From contig JASPKZ010002338.1 in NCBI GenBank assembly GCA_030220185.1, forward strand, positions 784,501 to 848,500: a DNA stretch of 64,000 nt, written 5' to 3'. Source of the DNA: Diploptera punctata. Lineage: Eukaryota > Arthropoda > Insecta > Blattodea > Blaberidae. Under the pieces are notes generated by a model, which saw nothing but the letters and a program-made list of their open reading frames with translations, searched no databases and had not been told where the DNA came from. A program made the translations under genes and the position numbers. Below are positions 1 to 9,021 of this stretch, piece by piece; the first letter of the stretch is position 1, and every line of letters starts with the position of its first letter.

Positions 1-498
1 ATCCATTTATTTTTCTTTTAATTGCACTCATTAATTTCATCTATGAATTTTTAACAAGGTCTTCCCCATGGTTTCAATCATTTTCCTGTCATCTTTTTTA
101 CTAGTTTCTCTCTCAGTAGTTGCCTATTTCTCTCTCTGTTCTCGTAAAATATTCATACCACTTCATTCTTTTATTTTTCAAAACTCATTGCAATTTACCT
201 ATATCAAATTTATCTTTGATTGACAGTCAATTGGAATTTTTGTATTATCATTACTTTCTCAAGATTTTCTTTAACATCTTGTTATTTATAATTGTTTTAA
301 ATAAAGTATTATATTCAATGTTTTTATTATAAATGTAACATTTCTCACTGTAGTTTAATTATGAAACTTTTTTATACCTTTTTTTTACATTGTCATGACC
401 TCAACTACAATAATTCATATCACAATCTTCGTTACATCATTCAATTTCTAAGCTTTTCAAAGTCTTGGCTTCATCTTCAGGAATCTTTTTGCTATATA

Positions 499-500
<2 letters not shown>
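1..500. other. A+T-rich DNA, no gene seen
   Basis: Open frames here are short, A+T-rich and without recognisable domains. I see no repeat family shared with the rest of the window. Confidence 0.5.

Positions 501-504
<4 letters not shown>

Positions 505-535
<31 letters not shown>
505..535. repeat. (TA)n microsatellite
   Basis: Uninterrupted alternating TA run directly next to the tail of a LINE fragment. A second TA run lies at about 679-703 on the other side of that fragment. Confidence 0.95.
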
Positions 536-539
<4 letters not shown>

Positions 540-683
540 ATTTTATTATTCTGGCTTTTACAATGAATATACATTTTTCCGGTACCCATGTTCACAGTTA
601 ACTACACATTTGTTTCAACACATTTTTCCATTCTTGTCTGTTCATCCATATATCTTCTTCTATTTCCCATTCCCTCTTTATAT
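536..683 (-). pseudogene. LINE 3' end fragment (family G3)
   Basis: Read on the minus strand this encodes the last residues of a LINE reverse-transcriptase ORF: EIEEDIWMNRQEWKNVL, then QMCS and a stop, then a short 3' UTR. The same tail occurs at 14515-14825 and 48390-48710. Only the extreme 3' end is present, as expected for a 5'-truncated non-LTR insertion. TA runs bound it on both sides. Confidence 0.8.
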
Positions 684-796
684 ATATATATATATATATA
701 TATGTTATATTGCAGATTTTTGCGGATATAAGTACGAATATAAAAGTTTTCTTGGGTTTTCCGCGTCTTGGATTCAAGTTTGGCCTCTGGCCACTG

Positions 797-840
797 ATTC
801 CGACATTTTGGCATGATCCCACTTGCCATTATCAAGGAAT
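797..840 (-). ncRNA. Degenerate hammerhead-like motif
   Basis: Minus-strand partner of the motif at 962-1005. The helix I and core sequences are kept, but GAAACGTC has become AAAATGTC next to helix II and one helix II base has changed. Probably inactive. Confidence 0.45.
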
Positions 841-961
841 GATAAGTTCAAGTCACATGTTTAGGTCTTATATAATAAAATAATAAAATCCGGAAATGGA
901 CCACAGCGAAAACTCTATGTATTTTATTATATAAGACCTAAACCTTTGACTCGAACTTATC

Positions 962-1005
962 ATTCCTTGATAATGGCATGTGGGATCATGCCGAAACGTC
1001 GGAAT
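962..1005 (+). ncRNA. Hammerhead ribozyme-like motif
   Basis: Helix I ATTCC (962-966) pairs with GGAAT (1001-1005). The core is TTGATAAT, helix II is GGCATG/CATGCC with a 6-base loop, then GAAACGTC, with predicted cleavage after base 1000. Hammerhead motifs are known in Penelope-like elements. Departures from consensus are U at position 3 with A at position 8, and one extra T before helix II. Confidence 0.6.
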
Positions 1006-1078
1006 CAGTGGCCAGAGGCCAAACTTGAATCCAAGATGCGGAAAACCCAAGAAAACTTTCATATATATAAATGAATAT

Positions 1079-1329
1079 TAAAAGCATAGATTCTCGCTGT
1101 TGGATAAATTATATTTGAAAAGAAAAATATACGCTTACTCTGGGGTTTGAACCCAGGACCTTTTGCTTTATATACTAACACTGTTACCATCTGAGCTATC
1201 TAGGCCTAAAAATGTTAATTTAGATTCTAGGTCTAGGATAGCTCAGATGGTAAGAGCATTAGCATATAAAGCTGAAGGTCCTAGTTTCGAATCCCAGTAA
1301 ATTCAATATAATTTTTTCTTCAAATATAA
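1079..1329 (-). mobile_element. Inverted twin-tRNA element, copy 1 (diverged)
   Basis: Two tRNA-like units in divergent orientation (about 1133-1207 minus, 1230-1302 plus) separated by only about 22 bases. The ends read TATATTTGAAAAG and its complement, as in the better copy at 16651-16963. The plus unit has an A box TAGCTCAGATGG and a damaged B box. The 3' side (GGATAAATTATA) is on the left, so the element lies on the minus strand. No target duplication found. Confidence 0.65.
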
Positions 1330-1683
1330 GGTATTATATTATTACTTATGAGTCTGTTATTTCTGTGTATGGTCTATACATTTATCATTCTATCTAGAGA
1401 CGTCTTGTATCTACTTCTGTTTTTAGATTTTGACTGATATTGTAATAACTAGATGAATATTATCTAAACTTAATTTCTTATTGAGTGTGATTTGAAGATA
1501 ATTAAGTGGTTGATGATTTTTCAGAGAGGTTGTTGCCCAAAATTCCTAGAATTTGCTTATAGTTGAGGTAAACCAGGAATTGAACCTGGATCCTCTTCAT
1601 GAGAGGAAATAATATTATCCCCACAGCATAACATTGAGTGATCCTTGTTTGTCCCACTGCTTCTCTAGTGGGAAGCCTGTTAA
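1330..1683. other. No gene seen; weak tRNA-like segment
   Basis: Unassigned A+T-rich DNA. Around 1560-1640 the minus strand has a B-box-like GGTTCAATTCC with some pairing, resembling a decayed tRNA-derived SINE head, but no full cloverleaf can be drawn. Confidence 0.4.
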
Positions 1684-1949
1684 CCCATTCGCTTCAGGTT
1701 TATATGTTCAACGTGTTTCCCCAGAAACCGGATTTAAGTTACCGTAAATTATATTGTCTATTTTCAGACATTCAAAACAAACAAAAGATAATGATACTTG
1801 TGATCACAATATGGGCAAAAGCCAAAATACATTCCTCTATTATTCATATATGTTAATAAAAGATTACCCTGCCACGGGATGTACAAAATATTGCAAAATA
1901 TATAACATCAGAGTTAAGCAAGTATAACTCGTCTTTTGAGGCAAATGGG
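1684..1949. mobile_element. piggyBac-type MITE
   Basis: Flanked on both sides by TTAA (1680-1683 and 1950-1953), the piggyBac target. Ends are inverted: CCCATTCGCTTCAGG on the left and the complement of CCCATTTGCCTCAAA on the right. It is 266 bp and noncoding. Similar CCATT ends occur at 4641-5681. Confidence 0.8.
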
Positions 1950-1969
1950 TTAAACAGTTATTTCCCTAC

Positions 1970-2262
1970 AGATGTCAGCAAGGGAAATGTGGTTAACACA
2001 ACACCTCAAAAAGACATCTAGTAGGAAACTAAGGCATTACTTGGATGGATGAAGATTGGTTAAATTTTGCTCAGAGGTATTTTGTTCAGACTTGAGATTC
2101 TTTTACGAGCCCAAAATCTTCAGACTCGGGACCCACAGCTTAAAGTCCCTCTCAGAGGACTTGCACCTTGGATTTTCCCATTCTAAAAATCGCATTGACT
2201 CCAGCCAGGTTTGAACCTCGGGACTAGAGGAGGCAAAGAACCACTAGATCATCACGGCTGAC
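1970..2262 (-). mobile_element. SINE family E, diverged copy
   Basis: The tRNA-like head lies at the right on the minus strand (GGTTTGAACC region near 2210), and the body carries the family string CTTCAGACTCGGGACCCAC. It matches 20318-20683 and 62008-62392 with many substitutions. Confidence 0.75.
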
Positions 2263-2887
2263 TATTATAGTAGTGGTTAAGATTTCTTTATTTTTATGCA
2301 CATGCAGATATTTCAGTGGAGTAAAATGTGAATTGCAGTTTTGACAGTAACAAATATGTGAAGGTTTAGATTATTTGTTGTTGTTATTTAATTAATTGAG
2401 TTTTTGAGAGAAAGACGCAGCCAGATTTGTGAAGTCAGTCAGTGTGTTACGTGTTCAAGCGGAGACGTTTAGTGATGTACTAGCATGTTATAAACTTAAT
2501 ACACAAACAAACGATGGGCACTTTACTCCATTCACAAACAATAGGTGATAAATTTCAAATCAAATTTTACATGGCTCATTAATAATGCATGATACGCCCA
2601 TTTAATTGTTTTGTTATAACACTGCAGGCACCAATTCAAGTCTTTTTTTATGTTCAAATCATTATTTTTTTTCTGCAAACTCAGATTAATGTACTTATAA
2701 ATAAGGATGATAATTCTAAAATTAAAAACTTATTCCTAAACCTCAATCTAACAAGTTTCAACTGTATTTATTTCAATTGTGTTTTTGTTTTGTATGATTA
2801 TGAAATCAAAACATTTTATCTTATTAATTGTGTTTATGTTAAATGTTATAATGTTCATTAATCCATATCCATGAAAAGTATATAATA
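2263..2887. other. A+T-rich DNA, no gene seen
   Basis: The longest frame (2589-2861) is A+T-rich with no recognisable domain and no splice context, and I do not support it as a gene. No repeat shared with the rest of the window. Confidence 0.5.
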
Positions 2888-3649
2888 CAGGGTGTTTCTA
2901 AATTAGACCGACAAACTTTGGGAGCAGATAGCTAACCTTCATTGAAACATATTTTGTTAAGGAACCTATAGGCTGCAACGATTCGTTTCAGTACAAGAGG
3001 GTTCTTAGAGGATGGTATGGAAGGATCCAAATACTTTACAGAATAACAGAAACAAAACGTACTTGATTCTAAAAAAAAATCTCCAGTGTTGCATTGTCAG
3101 GATGGATCCAGTTTATTGTCCCATCACAAGTGCTGGAACACACGTCCATTGACATCCAGACAAACAGTGCATCGACATGCCATACTTTGTCGTACCCTTC
3201 CAAAGATGCCAGGGGTTTCGCTTATTTCAGCTGCTTTGCTGACAATGCGTACAAAGATTTTAATTCGTGCTTCAAAGTCAATATCGGTTTCATAAACCAT
3301 TGACTTCATGTAGCCCCACAAAAAGAAATCTAGGCAGATCAGGTCAGATAAGCGTGCCAGCCCACCCCTACTTATCGAACAGATCGTACCAATGGATGTA
3401 AACAAAATTGCTGTAATAGGTTCTGAATGCTACTGAGCTCTGAAAGTAAACAAACCAAGCAATAGTAGTAATGACAAATCCCTCTTGGACGAGAAAGGAG
3501 TGTTTATCCGTTTCTTTTAATCCCTTCCTGTGAGATCTCTCTAGCACTGAAACGAAGAGCTCAGCCCATGGGTTCCTTAACAAAATATGCTTTAATCAAG
3601 GTTATCTATCTGATCCCAAACTTTGTCAGTCTAATTTAGAAACACCCTG
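2888..3649 (-). mobile_element. mariner-like element
   Basis: Long imperfect terminal inverted repeats begin CAGGGTGTTTCTAAATTAG at 2888 and end with its complement at 3649. The left flank is TA, the mariner target; the right flank has mutated to TG. A transposase remnant lies inside on the minus strand. Confidence 0.85.
3124..3405 (-). pseudogene. mariner transposase C-terminal remnant
   Basis: The minus frame contains LDFFLWGYMKSMVYET followed by a helical tail ending near GIFGRVRQSM. This is the stretch after the third catalytic acidic residue in mariner transposases (family knowledge). The N-terminal DNA-binding part is missing and the segment before LDFF is scrambled (SDLICLDFF rather than SPDLTPLDFF). 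It cannot encode an active enzyme. Confidence 0.8.
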
Positions 3650-3652
3650 TGT

Positions 3653-3675
3653 ATATATATATATATATATATATT
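3653..3675. repeat. (TA)n microsatellite
   Basis: Short alternating TA run starting beside the right end of the mariner copy; it may have grown from the TA target duplication. Confidence 0.9.
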
Positions 3676-3768
3676 AATTAAGTTATGTAGGTAGGAAATA
3701 ACACTATGAGGTTTATTTTAATTTTGTTGAGTTGTTTCTTGACTCACCTCATACTTCTTAACTCCCTC

Positions 3769-3812
3769 GCATATCTAGATTTCATCACTGTATTTGTGAC
3801 ATTCTCAATGCT
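3769..3812 (-). ncRNA. Hammerhead-like motif, left arm
   Basis: On the minus strand: helix I GCA/TGC, core TTGAGAAT, helix II GTCAC/GTGAT with 7-base loop, GAAATCTAGATA. U is at position 3 and A at position 8. Confidence 0.45.
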
Positions 3813-3873
3813 GTGATGCGGAGGTCAGTCTGAAGGAGAGGAGACCATTGGACTTCAGTTGTGAACGTGAACA

Positions 3874-3916
3874 GCATTGAGAATGTCACAAATATAGTGA
3901 CGAAATCTAGATATAT
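3874..3916 (+). ncRNA. Hammerhead-like motif, right arm
   Basis: Mirror of the left-arm motif. Core TTGAGAAT and helix II GTCAC/GTGAC are intact, but helix I is broken on the 3' side. Confidence 0.4.
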
Positions 3917-4021
3917 AAGGGAGTTAAGAAGTATGAGGTGAGTCAAGAAACAACTAAAAAAAATATATATTAATTTCATATTCAGTTTAGGCCTACTGTG
4001 TTTACTGAATGGATCAATCTT

Positions 4022-4610
4022 AAATTTAAGATGACCCCCTCTTCCTTATTTGGAGACTTCTTAAAATCTTTGCATCATAGTGTCTATAAGAAAAGTACTT
4101 TTGTAATCCAAATTTAATTTACAATATTTACCAAAATGAGATGAACACTGAAATTTAAGATGATCCCCTAACTTTGAAAGACGTTCCAAAAGGTTGCATG
4201 ATTGGGTGGATTTCTCAACCGAAGTCTAAACCATGACTGCGGTTTTCTGATTTTTTATTGTTTCCGTAACAACCATCAAAACTGAAAATCTACAGCTGTT
4301 ACAAAACAAATGTCTGAATCACGTCTTTGGTTTCATAACAACTTCTGCGAATTTACAGTCATTTTTATAGGTGTTTTGGAAACAATAACAATTGGAAAAA
4401 CGGGATCGTGGTTTTGACTTCGGTTGAGAAATACACCCATAGGGTCGCAAAATAAAATCCAAATTTAATTTCCCATATTTATCAAAGTAAGGTCAATTGA
4501 GTTTAAGGTGATGCTCTATTTAGAAAGATTTCTAAGAATTTTTCATCATTGTTTACAAGAATCCTTTAAATTCTAAATTTAATTTACTGTTCAAAATTTG
4601 TAGGATGTAA
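4022..4610. repeat. Three-unit tandem repeat, about 110-130 bp, with a MITE in unit 2
   Basis: Three units start TTAAGATGACC (about 4022), TTAAGATGATCC (about 4156) and TTAAGGTGATGC (about 4502), and each contains an AATCCAAATTTAATTT-like block. Unit 2 is lengthened by the inserted element at 4203-4439. Noncoding. Confidence 0.7.
4203..4439. mobile_element. TIR MITE of unknown superfamily
   Basis: Ends are inverted over about 60 bases: TGGGTGGATTTCTCAACCGA at left and the complement of TGGGTGTATTTCTCAACCGA at right. The interior is noncoding. No clear target duplication is visible, so I leave the superfamily open. Confidence 0.75.
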
Positions 4611-4640
4611 CACTCTGAGGTATTTATGATTTAATATTAA

Positions 4641-5681
4641 ACCATTCAACTCTTATGACGTGACGTTCACGCGCGCTCTAGTGAGGCCCAGTCTTCGAAT
4701 GACGTGACATTCACGTCAAGCGCACGAGCTCATATATTTTGCAATAACTTCCAAACTACCCCATAGATGTCAAATGTGTTAGCTTTGCTAGGTTCCTGAG
4801 AGAAAGCATGTTGGACGACCTGCTTTTTTTGTAAGAATTCGTAAAATTAGAAGCTGTCTGTTTGTTGGAAATATATAGAAGAAATTTGTAGTGCTAAGTC
4901 TTTGAAATGGCGTCTAAGAGGGTGTGTGGTGATGATCGTGCGGGATTCTGAGTTTACTAGAGAGTTTTGTCCTCGAAACATTTGACAGAACACCGACAGG
5001 AAAACTGAGGAGGGTAAAAAGACAAAGACCTAGGGAAGAAATAAAAAAACCAAGACTCTGCGTGAAGTACCAGGATGCAAGGCGTTGACTTGTAAGACCA
5101 GATCACTGCCCTTTTCCCTATAATGCATTGCACTGTTAAAGGATACAGAAAATTATTTTTCTATTTGCTGGACATATTTATGTTTAACTCTTTTGTGGTC
5201 TACAATAATTTCATAGATAGCAACACAGCACATTCGACCTTCAGAATAGCTGTTGCCAATCTGCCATTCCACAATGTGAGAGGCCACCCATCATCAAGTA
5301 CAACCCCTGTCAGGTTACAGGCAAGGAACTGGGCTCACTTTCCATTGTATATCCCCAGCACAGACAATAAAAAGAAACCCTACAAACATGTGTTCAAAAC
5401 AGAACAAAAGAAGTGAAACTACATTTTAGTGCAAAAAGTGTGAAGCTCCACTTCATGTCCCGAAATGTTTTGAGATTTACCGCAACCAAAATATCGCTTT
5501 AGGCAAGTACAATTATTCAGAAGCCTTCATTAAAATTTCTAAAGAAAAATATTTATTAAATTGCATTCTATGAGCATTTTTGTGTTTGCATGTAATCAGC
5601 ATGACACCTCCTGTCTTCTGTGGCCATTTAAATCTGAGTGGAGGGGAAAGTTAGTAGGTATTTAAATTAGAGTCCATTGGG
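4641..5681 (+). mobile_element. Internally deleted piggyBac element
   Basis: TTAA lies immediately outside both ends (4637-4640 and 5682-5685). Terminal repeats are imperfect: ACCATTCAACTCTTATG at left, complement of CCCAATGGACTCTAAT at right. The interior starts with a possible transposase start at about 4907 (MASKRVCGDDRAGF, then a stop) and resumes with the transposase C-terminus. The central catalytic DDD part is missing. Confidence 0.8.
5123..5510 (+). pseudogene. piggyBac transposase C-terminal remnant
   Basis: The frame reads KGYRKLFFYLLDIFMFNSF, as in the last helices of piggyBac transposases, then a basic linker. After the stop near 5414 a shifted frame continues with a Cys-rich tail (FQCKKCEAPLHV...CFEIY), the usual piggyBac C-terminal zinc-binding region. 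So there is one frameshift near the end plus loss of the catalytic core; nonfunctional. Confidence 0.8.
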
Positions 5682-5882
5682 TTAATAAAAAAACATCTCA
5701 TCTCATATTTCATCTGATTTTTAGACCAGTTTTGGAAAAAAATAATATGCTGTTGTTAGTTTTTATTCAATCGTTGTCAATATTTCCTTCTCCATCTGAT
5801 GGTAGACAGATGAACCTCCAAATCAAATCACATTCCCTAGAATTTCAAAATTCATTAATTGCTCCTTCTTTTCACTGAGTGA

Positions 5883-6386
5883 ATGAGTCACTTTGTATCT
5901 TACCTCATAGTTTATGTTTTCTTAAACACAGGAACTGCAGTTTTCAAGAGGATATCCATAGAAGGGATGTCATATTTAGGTAATTTAATAAAAACCAACA
6001 AAAATGAAAAGATTGAAGACTGCAAAAAGTTGGGAATTTATCAAATTAATTGTAAAGATTGTGGAAAGATTTACATAGGAAAAACAAAAAGGAATCTAAA
6101 TACAAGATTAAAGGAACACCTCAGAAATGTTAAAAATAGAGAAACAGAAAAATCTGCAATAGCTGCACATGCCTGGTCAGAAAAACATAGAATAGAAACC
6201 AAAACAAAATTACTTAAACAATTAGAAAAACCGAAGGAACTCACAATTTGGGAAAAAATTTACATATGCAAGAATAAAAACACAACTATGAATTTTGAAA
6301 TACCCGGTTATAAGGAGAGAGGATTGATTTGGAAGTTCATCGTCGGTCAGTCTTCAGGAGAGGAGGCCATTGGACATCAGTTGTGA
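5883..6386 (+). pseudogene. Penelope-like element GIY-YIG endonuclease fragment
   Basis: The frame carries the GIY-YIG nuclease signature GIYQINCKDCGKIYIGKTKR followed by NTRLKEHLRN and an EKSAIAAHAW helix. In Penelope-like retroelements this nuclease is fused behind the reverse transcriptase (family knowledge). Only the nuclease and a few residues of linker remain; the reverse transcriptase is absent. The upstream part of the frame (first ~25 residues) does not look like Penelope sequence and the start codon is not native. A hammerhead-like motif follows 11 bases after the frame. Confidence 0.8.
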
Positions 6387-6396
6387 ACGTAATACA

Positions 6397-6439
6397 GCAT
6401 TGAGAATGTCACAAATGAAGTGAAGAAACTCGAGTTTGC
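6397..6439 (+). ncRNA. Hammerhead-like motif after Penelope EN frame
   Basis: Helix I GCA/TGC, core TTGAGAAT, helix II GTCAC/GTGAA (one G-A mismatch at the base), then GAAAC, a TCGA loop, GT and T. The helix III AC/GT pair is intact. The position next to the nuclease frame fits the Penelope layout. Confidence 0.55.
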
Positions 6440-6504
6440 TTTGGAGTTAAGAAGTATGAGGTGAGTCAAGAAACAACTAAACAATATATGACAGTTGTTT
6501 TATT

Positions 6505-7480
6505 TGTCTTGCACCATAACTGAGCTGTATAAGGCATCAGACCTTGGCTCATAGCCATGGGACACATATTAATTCGAGTCCCCTGGGAGAAGAAATTTTC
6601 TCATAGAATTTTGGCCAATGTATGGGTCAGTGCGCCCAGCATCGTGAGGAATTTTGGTTATCTACAAAAGTAGTAGCTCCATGTTGAGAAAACCAACTAT
6701 AAGACTGGGAAACCAAATATGCTGACCACATATTGTATCTATACAGTTTGAATTACATCCAACTCTGTAATTAACACATATATTAGCTCTGAAAGGAAAA
6801 TGTGTAATAAGAACAAAAATAATGATAAACAATGTAATTATAGACCAAGTTCAGAATTTTAATTATTTGGGATGTCATTTAGGCAATGACAGAAATTTAG
6901 ATAAACACACTAAAATACGATTCAATTATCTATGTGGCACAATTAAACACACTTTATTGAATAAGACTAGAAAGTAAACTATTTTGAAGTTTTACAAAGT
7001 ATTGGCAGTTCCATCTCTTATCTATGGATGTGAAACCTGGACATTAACAAAGGCAGATAGTAAACAAATAGAGGCTACAGAAATGAAGATATTGAGAGCA
7101 ATAGCAGGATACCAAAGGACCAATAAAAAGAAAAACGAAGATATAAGAACAGAACTTAATATATTTAATCTCTGTGAAAGAATAAAATATTATCAAAATG
7201 CTTATCTTCAGCACGTATTACGAATGAATGAACAGCGCATACCAAGAAGAATGTATAATTATAAACCAAAAGGGAGAAGATTGTTGGGAAGACCATTGAA
7301 GAGATGGAAGGACCAATTCAACCTATAATGAGATCGGAACAGGCCATTGGGCTTAATCCTTGTTGTTGATGATGATGATGGATGTGAGACAGAAGCCAGC
7401 TGGTAGGCTAAGGGCCTTCTGGGTCAGCATGCCTTGAAGCTAGCTGTTTTATTTGACTTTAGGTTGGTAGTGGCACTACA
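6505..7480 (+). mobile_element. SINE family F, split by a LINE
   Basis: The left part (6505-6781) has a tRNA-like head ending in TTCGAGTCCCC and a body matching 27293-27640. The right part (7376-7480) carries the family tail GCCAGCTGGTAGGCTAAGGG. The LINE fragment at 6782-7375 interrupts it. Confidence 0.75.
6782..7375 (+). pseudogene. LINE 3' end fragment (family G2)
   Basis: The frame from about 6795 reads NYLGCHLGNDR, one stop near 6976, then VPSLIYGCETWTLTKA, IRTELNIFNLCERIKYY and GRRLLGRPLKRWKDQF before the stop. This is the region downstream of the RT palm in this LINE family; catalytic motifs are absent. It ends in a GATGATGATG tail. A near-identical, shorter copy lies at 18478-18886. 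Confidence 0.85.
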
Positions 7481-7822
7481 CTCTTTTAAGGATCATGGCC
7501 TCCCTATCATCTTTCTACCTATCTTCATCCATTCTCCACCCTCTGACACTGAATTCTCTCAACTCCTTCACTGAATCCAACATTCTAAGCCTTGATTTCT
7601 CCTCATTAATTTTCCTCCAACAGCTTTTAAAGTCTCTTTTTCTCTCCATTCTGACTTTAGGGCCTGTTATTGTATTATTTTAATGATAGATACAACTGAA
7701 CTATTAATTTACATTTTTGTCAGAATTTGATTGAAGTTCCCATTTCTTATTCCATATTAATGTTCATAAATTGTAAAAGCATTGTACTTTCCCAGCCTGT
7801 TTGATTATTTTGATATATTTTA
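7481..7822. other. Unassigned DNA
   Basis: A pyrimidine-rich open stretch (7495-7683) shows no domain in either orientation. The minus strand resembles an eroded ORF, but I cannot name it. Confidence 0.4.
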
Positions 7823-8140
7823 TGATGCATATTTTTATTATTCATTTCAAACATTTCAATGATGGATAAATCATATTTGAAGAGAAAAATTATACGCTCA
7901 GACCTTTGGCTTTCTAGGCCAATGCTCTACGGACTTAATAAAGAAGCCGCAAGATAGAAGCAAAGGTTTCATAGCATTTGGTGCGCGAGAATTAACAGCG
8001 TATATAAGAGAAAATTTGTGTTTAGATTGGAACTCACCGAGATGGCTCAGTCAGTAGAGCAATCGCCTAGAAAGCCAAAGGTCATGGGTTCGAGTCCCAG
8101 TCTGGGCATATAATTTTTTCTCTTCAAATATGAAAGTTTC
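7823..8140 (-). mobile_element. Inverted twin-tRNA element, copy 2
   Basis: Shares the family ends TCATATTTGAAGAG and complement, and the 3' tail (minus strand ...AATAATAAAAA) lies at the left. The plus-oriented tRNA-like arm (about 8035-8107) keeps the B box GGTTCGAGTCC. The minus-oriented arm (about 7899-7933) has lost its T arm. A 10-base repeat ATATATTTTA at 7813-7822 and 8141-8150 is a probable target duplication. Confidence 0.75.
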
Positions 8141-8194
8141 ATATATTTTAATTCTATAGGCTATTTCATTGATATTTTCCTTTAGTACTTGTAT

Positions 8195-8352
8195 TAGTGC
8201 AGGCATGCCATTTGGTTAAGACAATATGCTACAAGCCAAGAGATTAGGGATTCGAGAACTATTTGGGCCAGGATTTTTAAACAACTAAATCTTCTGGCAA
8301 ACTATGATCCTGAAGTCAACTGTCATTAATAGAAATGAATACCATACATATA
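8195..8352 (+). mobile_element. SINE family B, diverged 5' part
   Basis: A decayed tRNA-like head (TTGGTTAAGACAATATGC, GGGATTCGAGAAC) is followed by the family body CTTCTGGCAAACTATG. It stops where the mariner copy begins. Confidence 0.7.
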
Positions 8353-8899
8353 CAGGGTGGACGGTAATTACATCGACAAACTTCAGGAACTGATTCCTGA
8401 CAGGAAATGAAAGGAAAAAAGTCCTATAAACATGTGTCTGGAAATGAACAATGTGCATACAACAATAACAAATCATCCTGGCACATAGTAAATAGCATAA
8501 TCGCATCCACGTCACAACAGATGTTCAAAGTGGCCTCCATGGATGTAATGCACGCATTCACAGTCTTTGTATCATGGATTGCCTCAGTCTTTCGCATGTT
8601 CCAGTCTCTGTCCGAATAGCGTCATAGGTGACGTGGACACACTGTTGAAGGGTATGCACATCAGGAACTGGTTCAGCATACCCAATACTTTTCAGATGCC
8701 CCCAGAGGTAAAAATTCAGGGGGTGTAAGTCCAGTGATCTAGCAGACCATGCAACAGGGCCGAGAGAAAAATGCCATTTGTCAGTGCCATCTAACGTGGC
8801 AACAATGCATTTATGGACACTTATTCATAACATTTTTTCCTCCATTTACAGTTAGGAATCAGTCTGTGTAGTTTGTTGGTGTAATTAAAACTCACCCTG
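8353..8899 (-). mobile_element. mariner-like element, internally deleted
   Basis: TA flanks both ends (8351-8352, 8900-8901). Ends are CAGGGTG...ATTACATCGACAAAC and the complement of CAGGGTG...ATTACACCAACAAAC. On the minus strand about 8540-8760 encodes a decayed transposase stretch including LNFYLWGHLKSIGY, the region after the last catalytic residue. Confidence 0.8.
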
Positions 8900-9021
8900 T
8901 ATAGGCTACTTTATTGATCTTTTTCCTTTAGTATTTGTATGCCATAGTATAGTTAGTTAAGACAATATTCTATAAGCAAAATTATTAGGGATACAAGAAC
9001 TATTGGGGCCAGAATTTTTAA

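Larger units (their letters stand above)
745..1052. repeat. Penelope-type foldback (inverted pLTR pair)
   Basis: Two inverted arms, about 745-886 and 919-1052, pair over roughly 130-140 bases around a 32-base loop. Each arm holds a hammerhead-like motif, on opposite strands. I assign it to Penelope-like elements because the same hairpin-GAAAC arrangement follows GIY-YIG endonuclease frames elsewhere in this window. No coding sequence remains. Confidence 0.7.
3700..3960. repeat. Penelope-type foldback
   Basis: Inverted arms at about 3727-3814 and 3870-3955 around a 55-base loop. The outer part of the arms (CTCACCTCATACTTC and complement) recurs at 6450, 31.8 kb and 57.4 kb. The loop sequence (GAGGAGACCATTGGACTTCA) also occurs just after the Penelope endonuclease frame near 6358, which links this foldback to that family. 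Confidence 0.7.
8153..9021. repeat. Tandem duplication, offset about 745 bp
   Basis: The segment 8155-8280 (starting TATAGGCTATTTCATT and including the head of SINE family B) recurs at 8900-9021 with about 80 percent identity. A mariner copy sits between them. Confidence 0.7.

Noticed and set aside
361..816. 151-residue open frame on + strand
   Set aside because: It reads through a TA microsatellite, a reversed LINE tail and a foldback arm; a chance frame.
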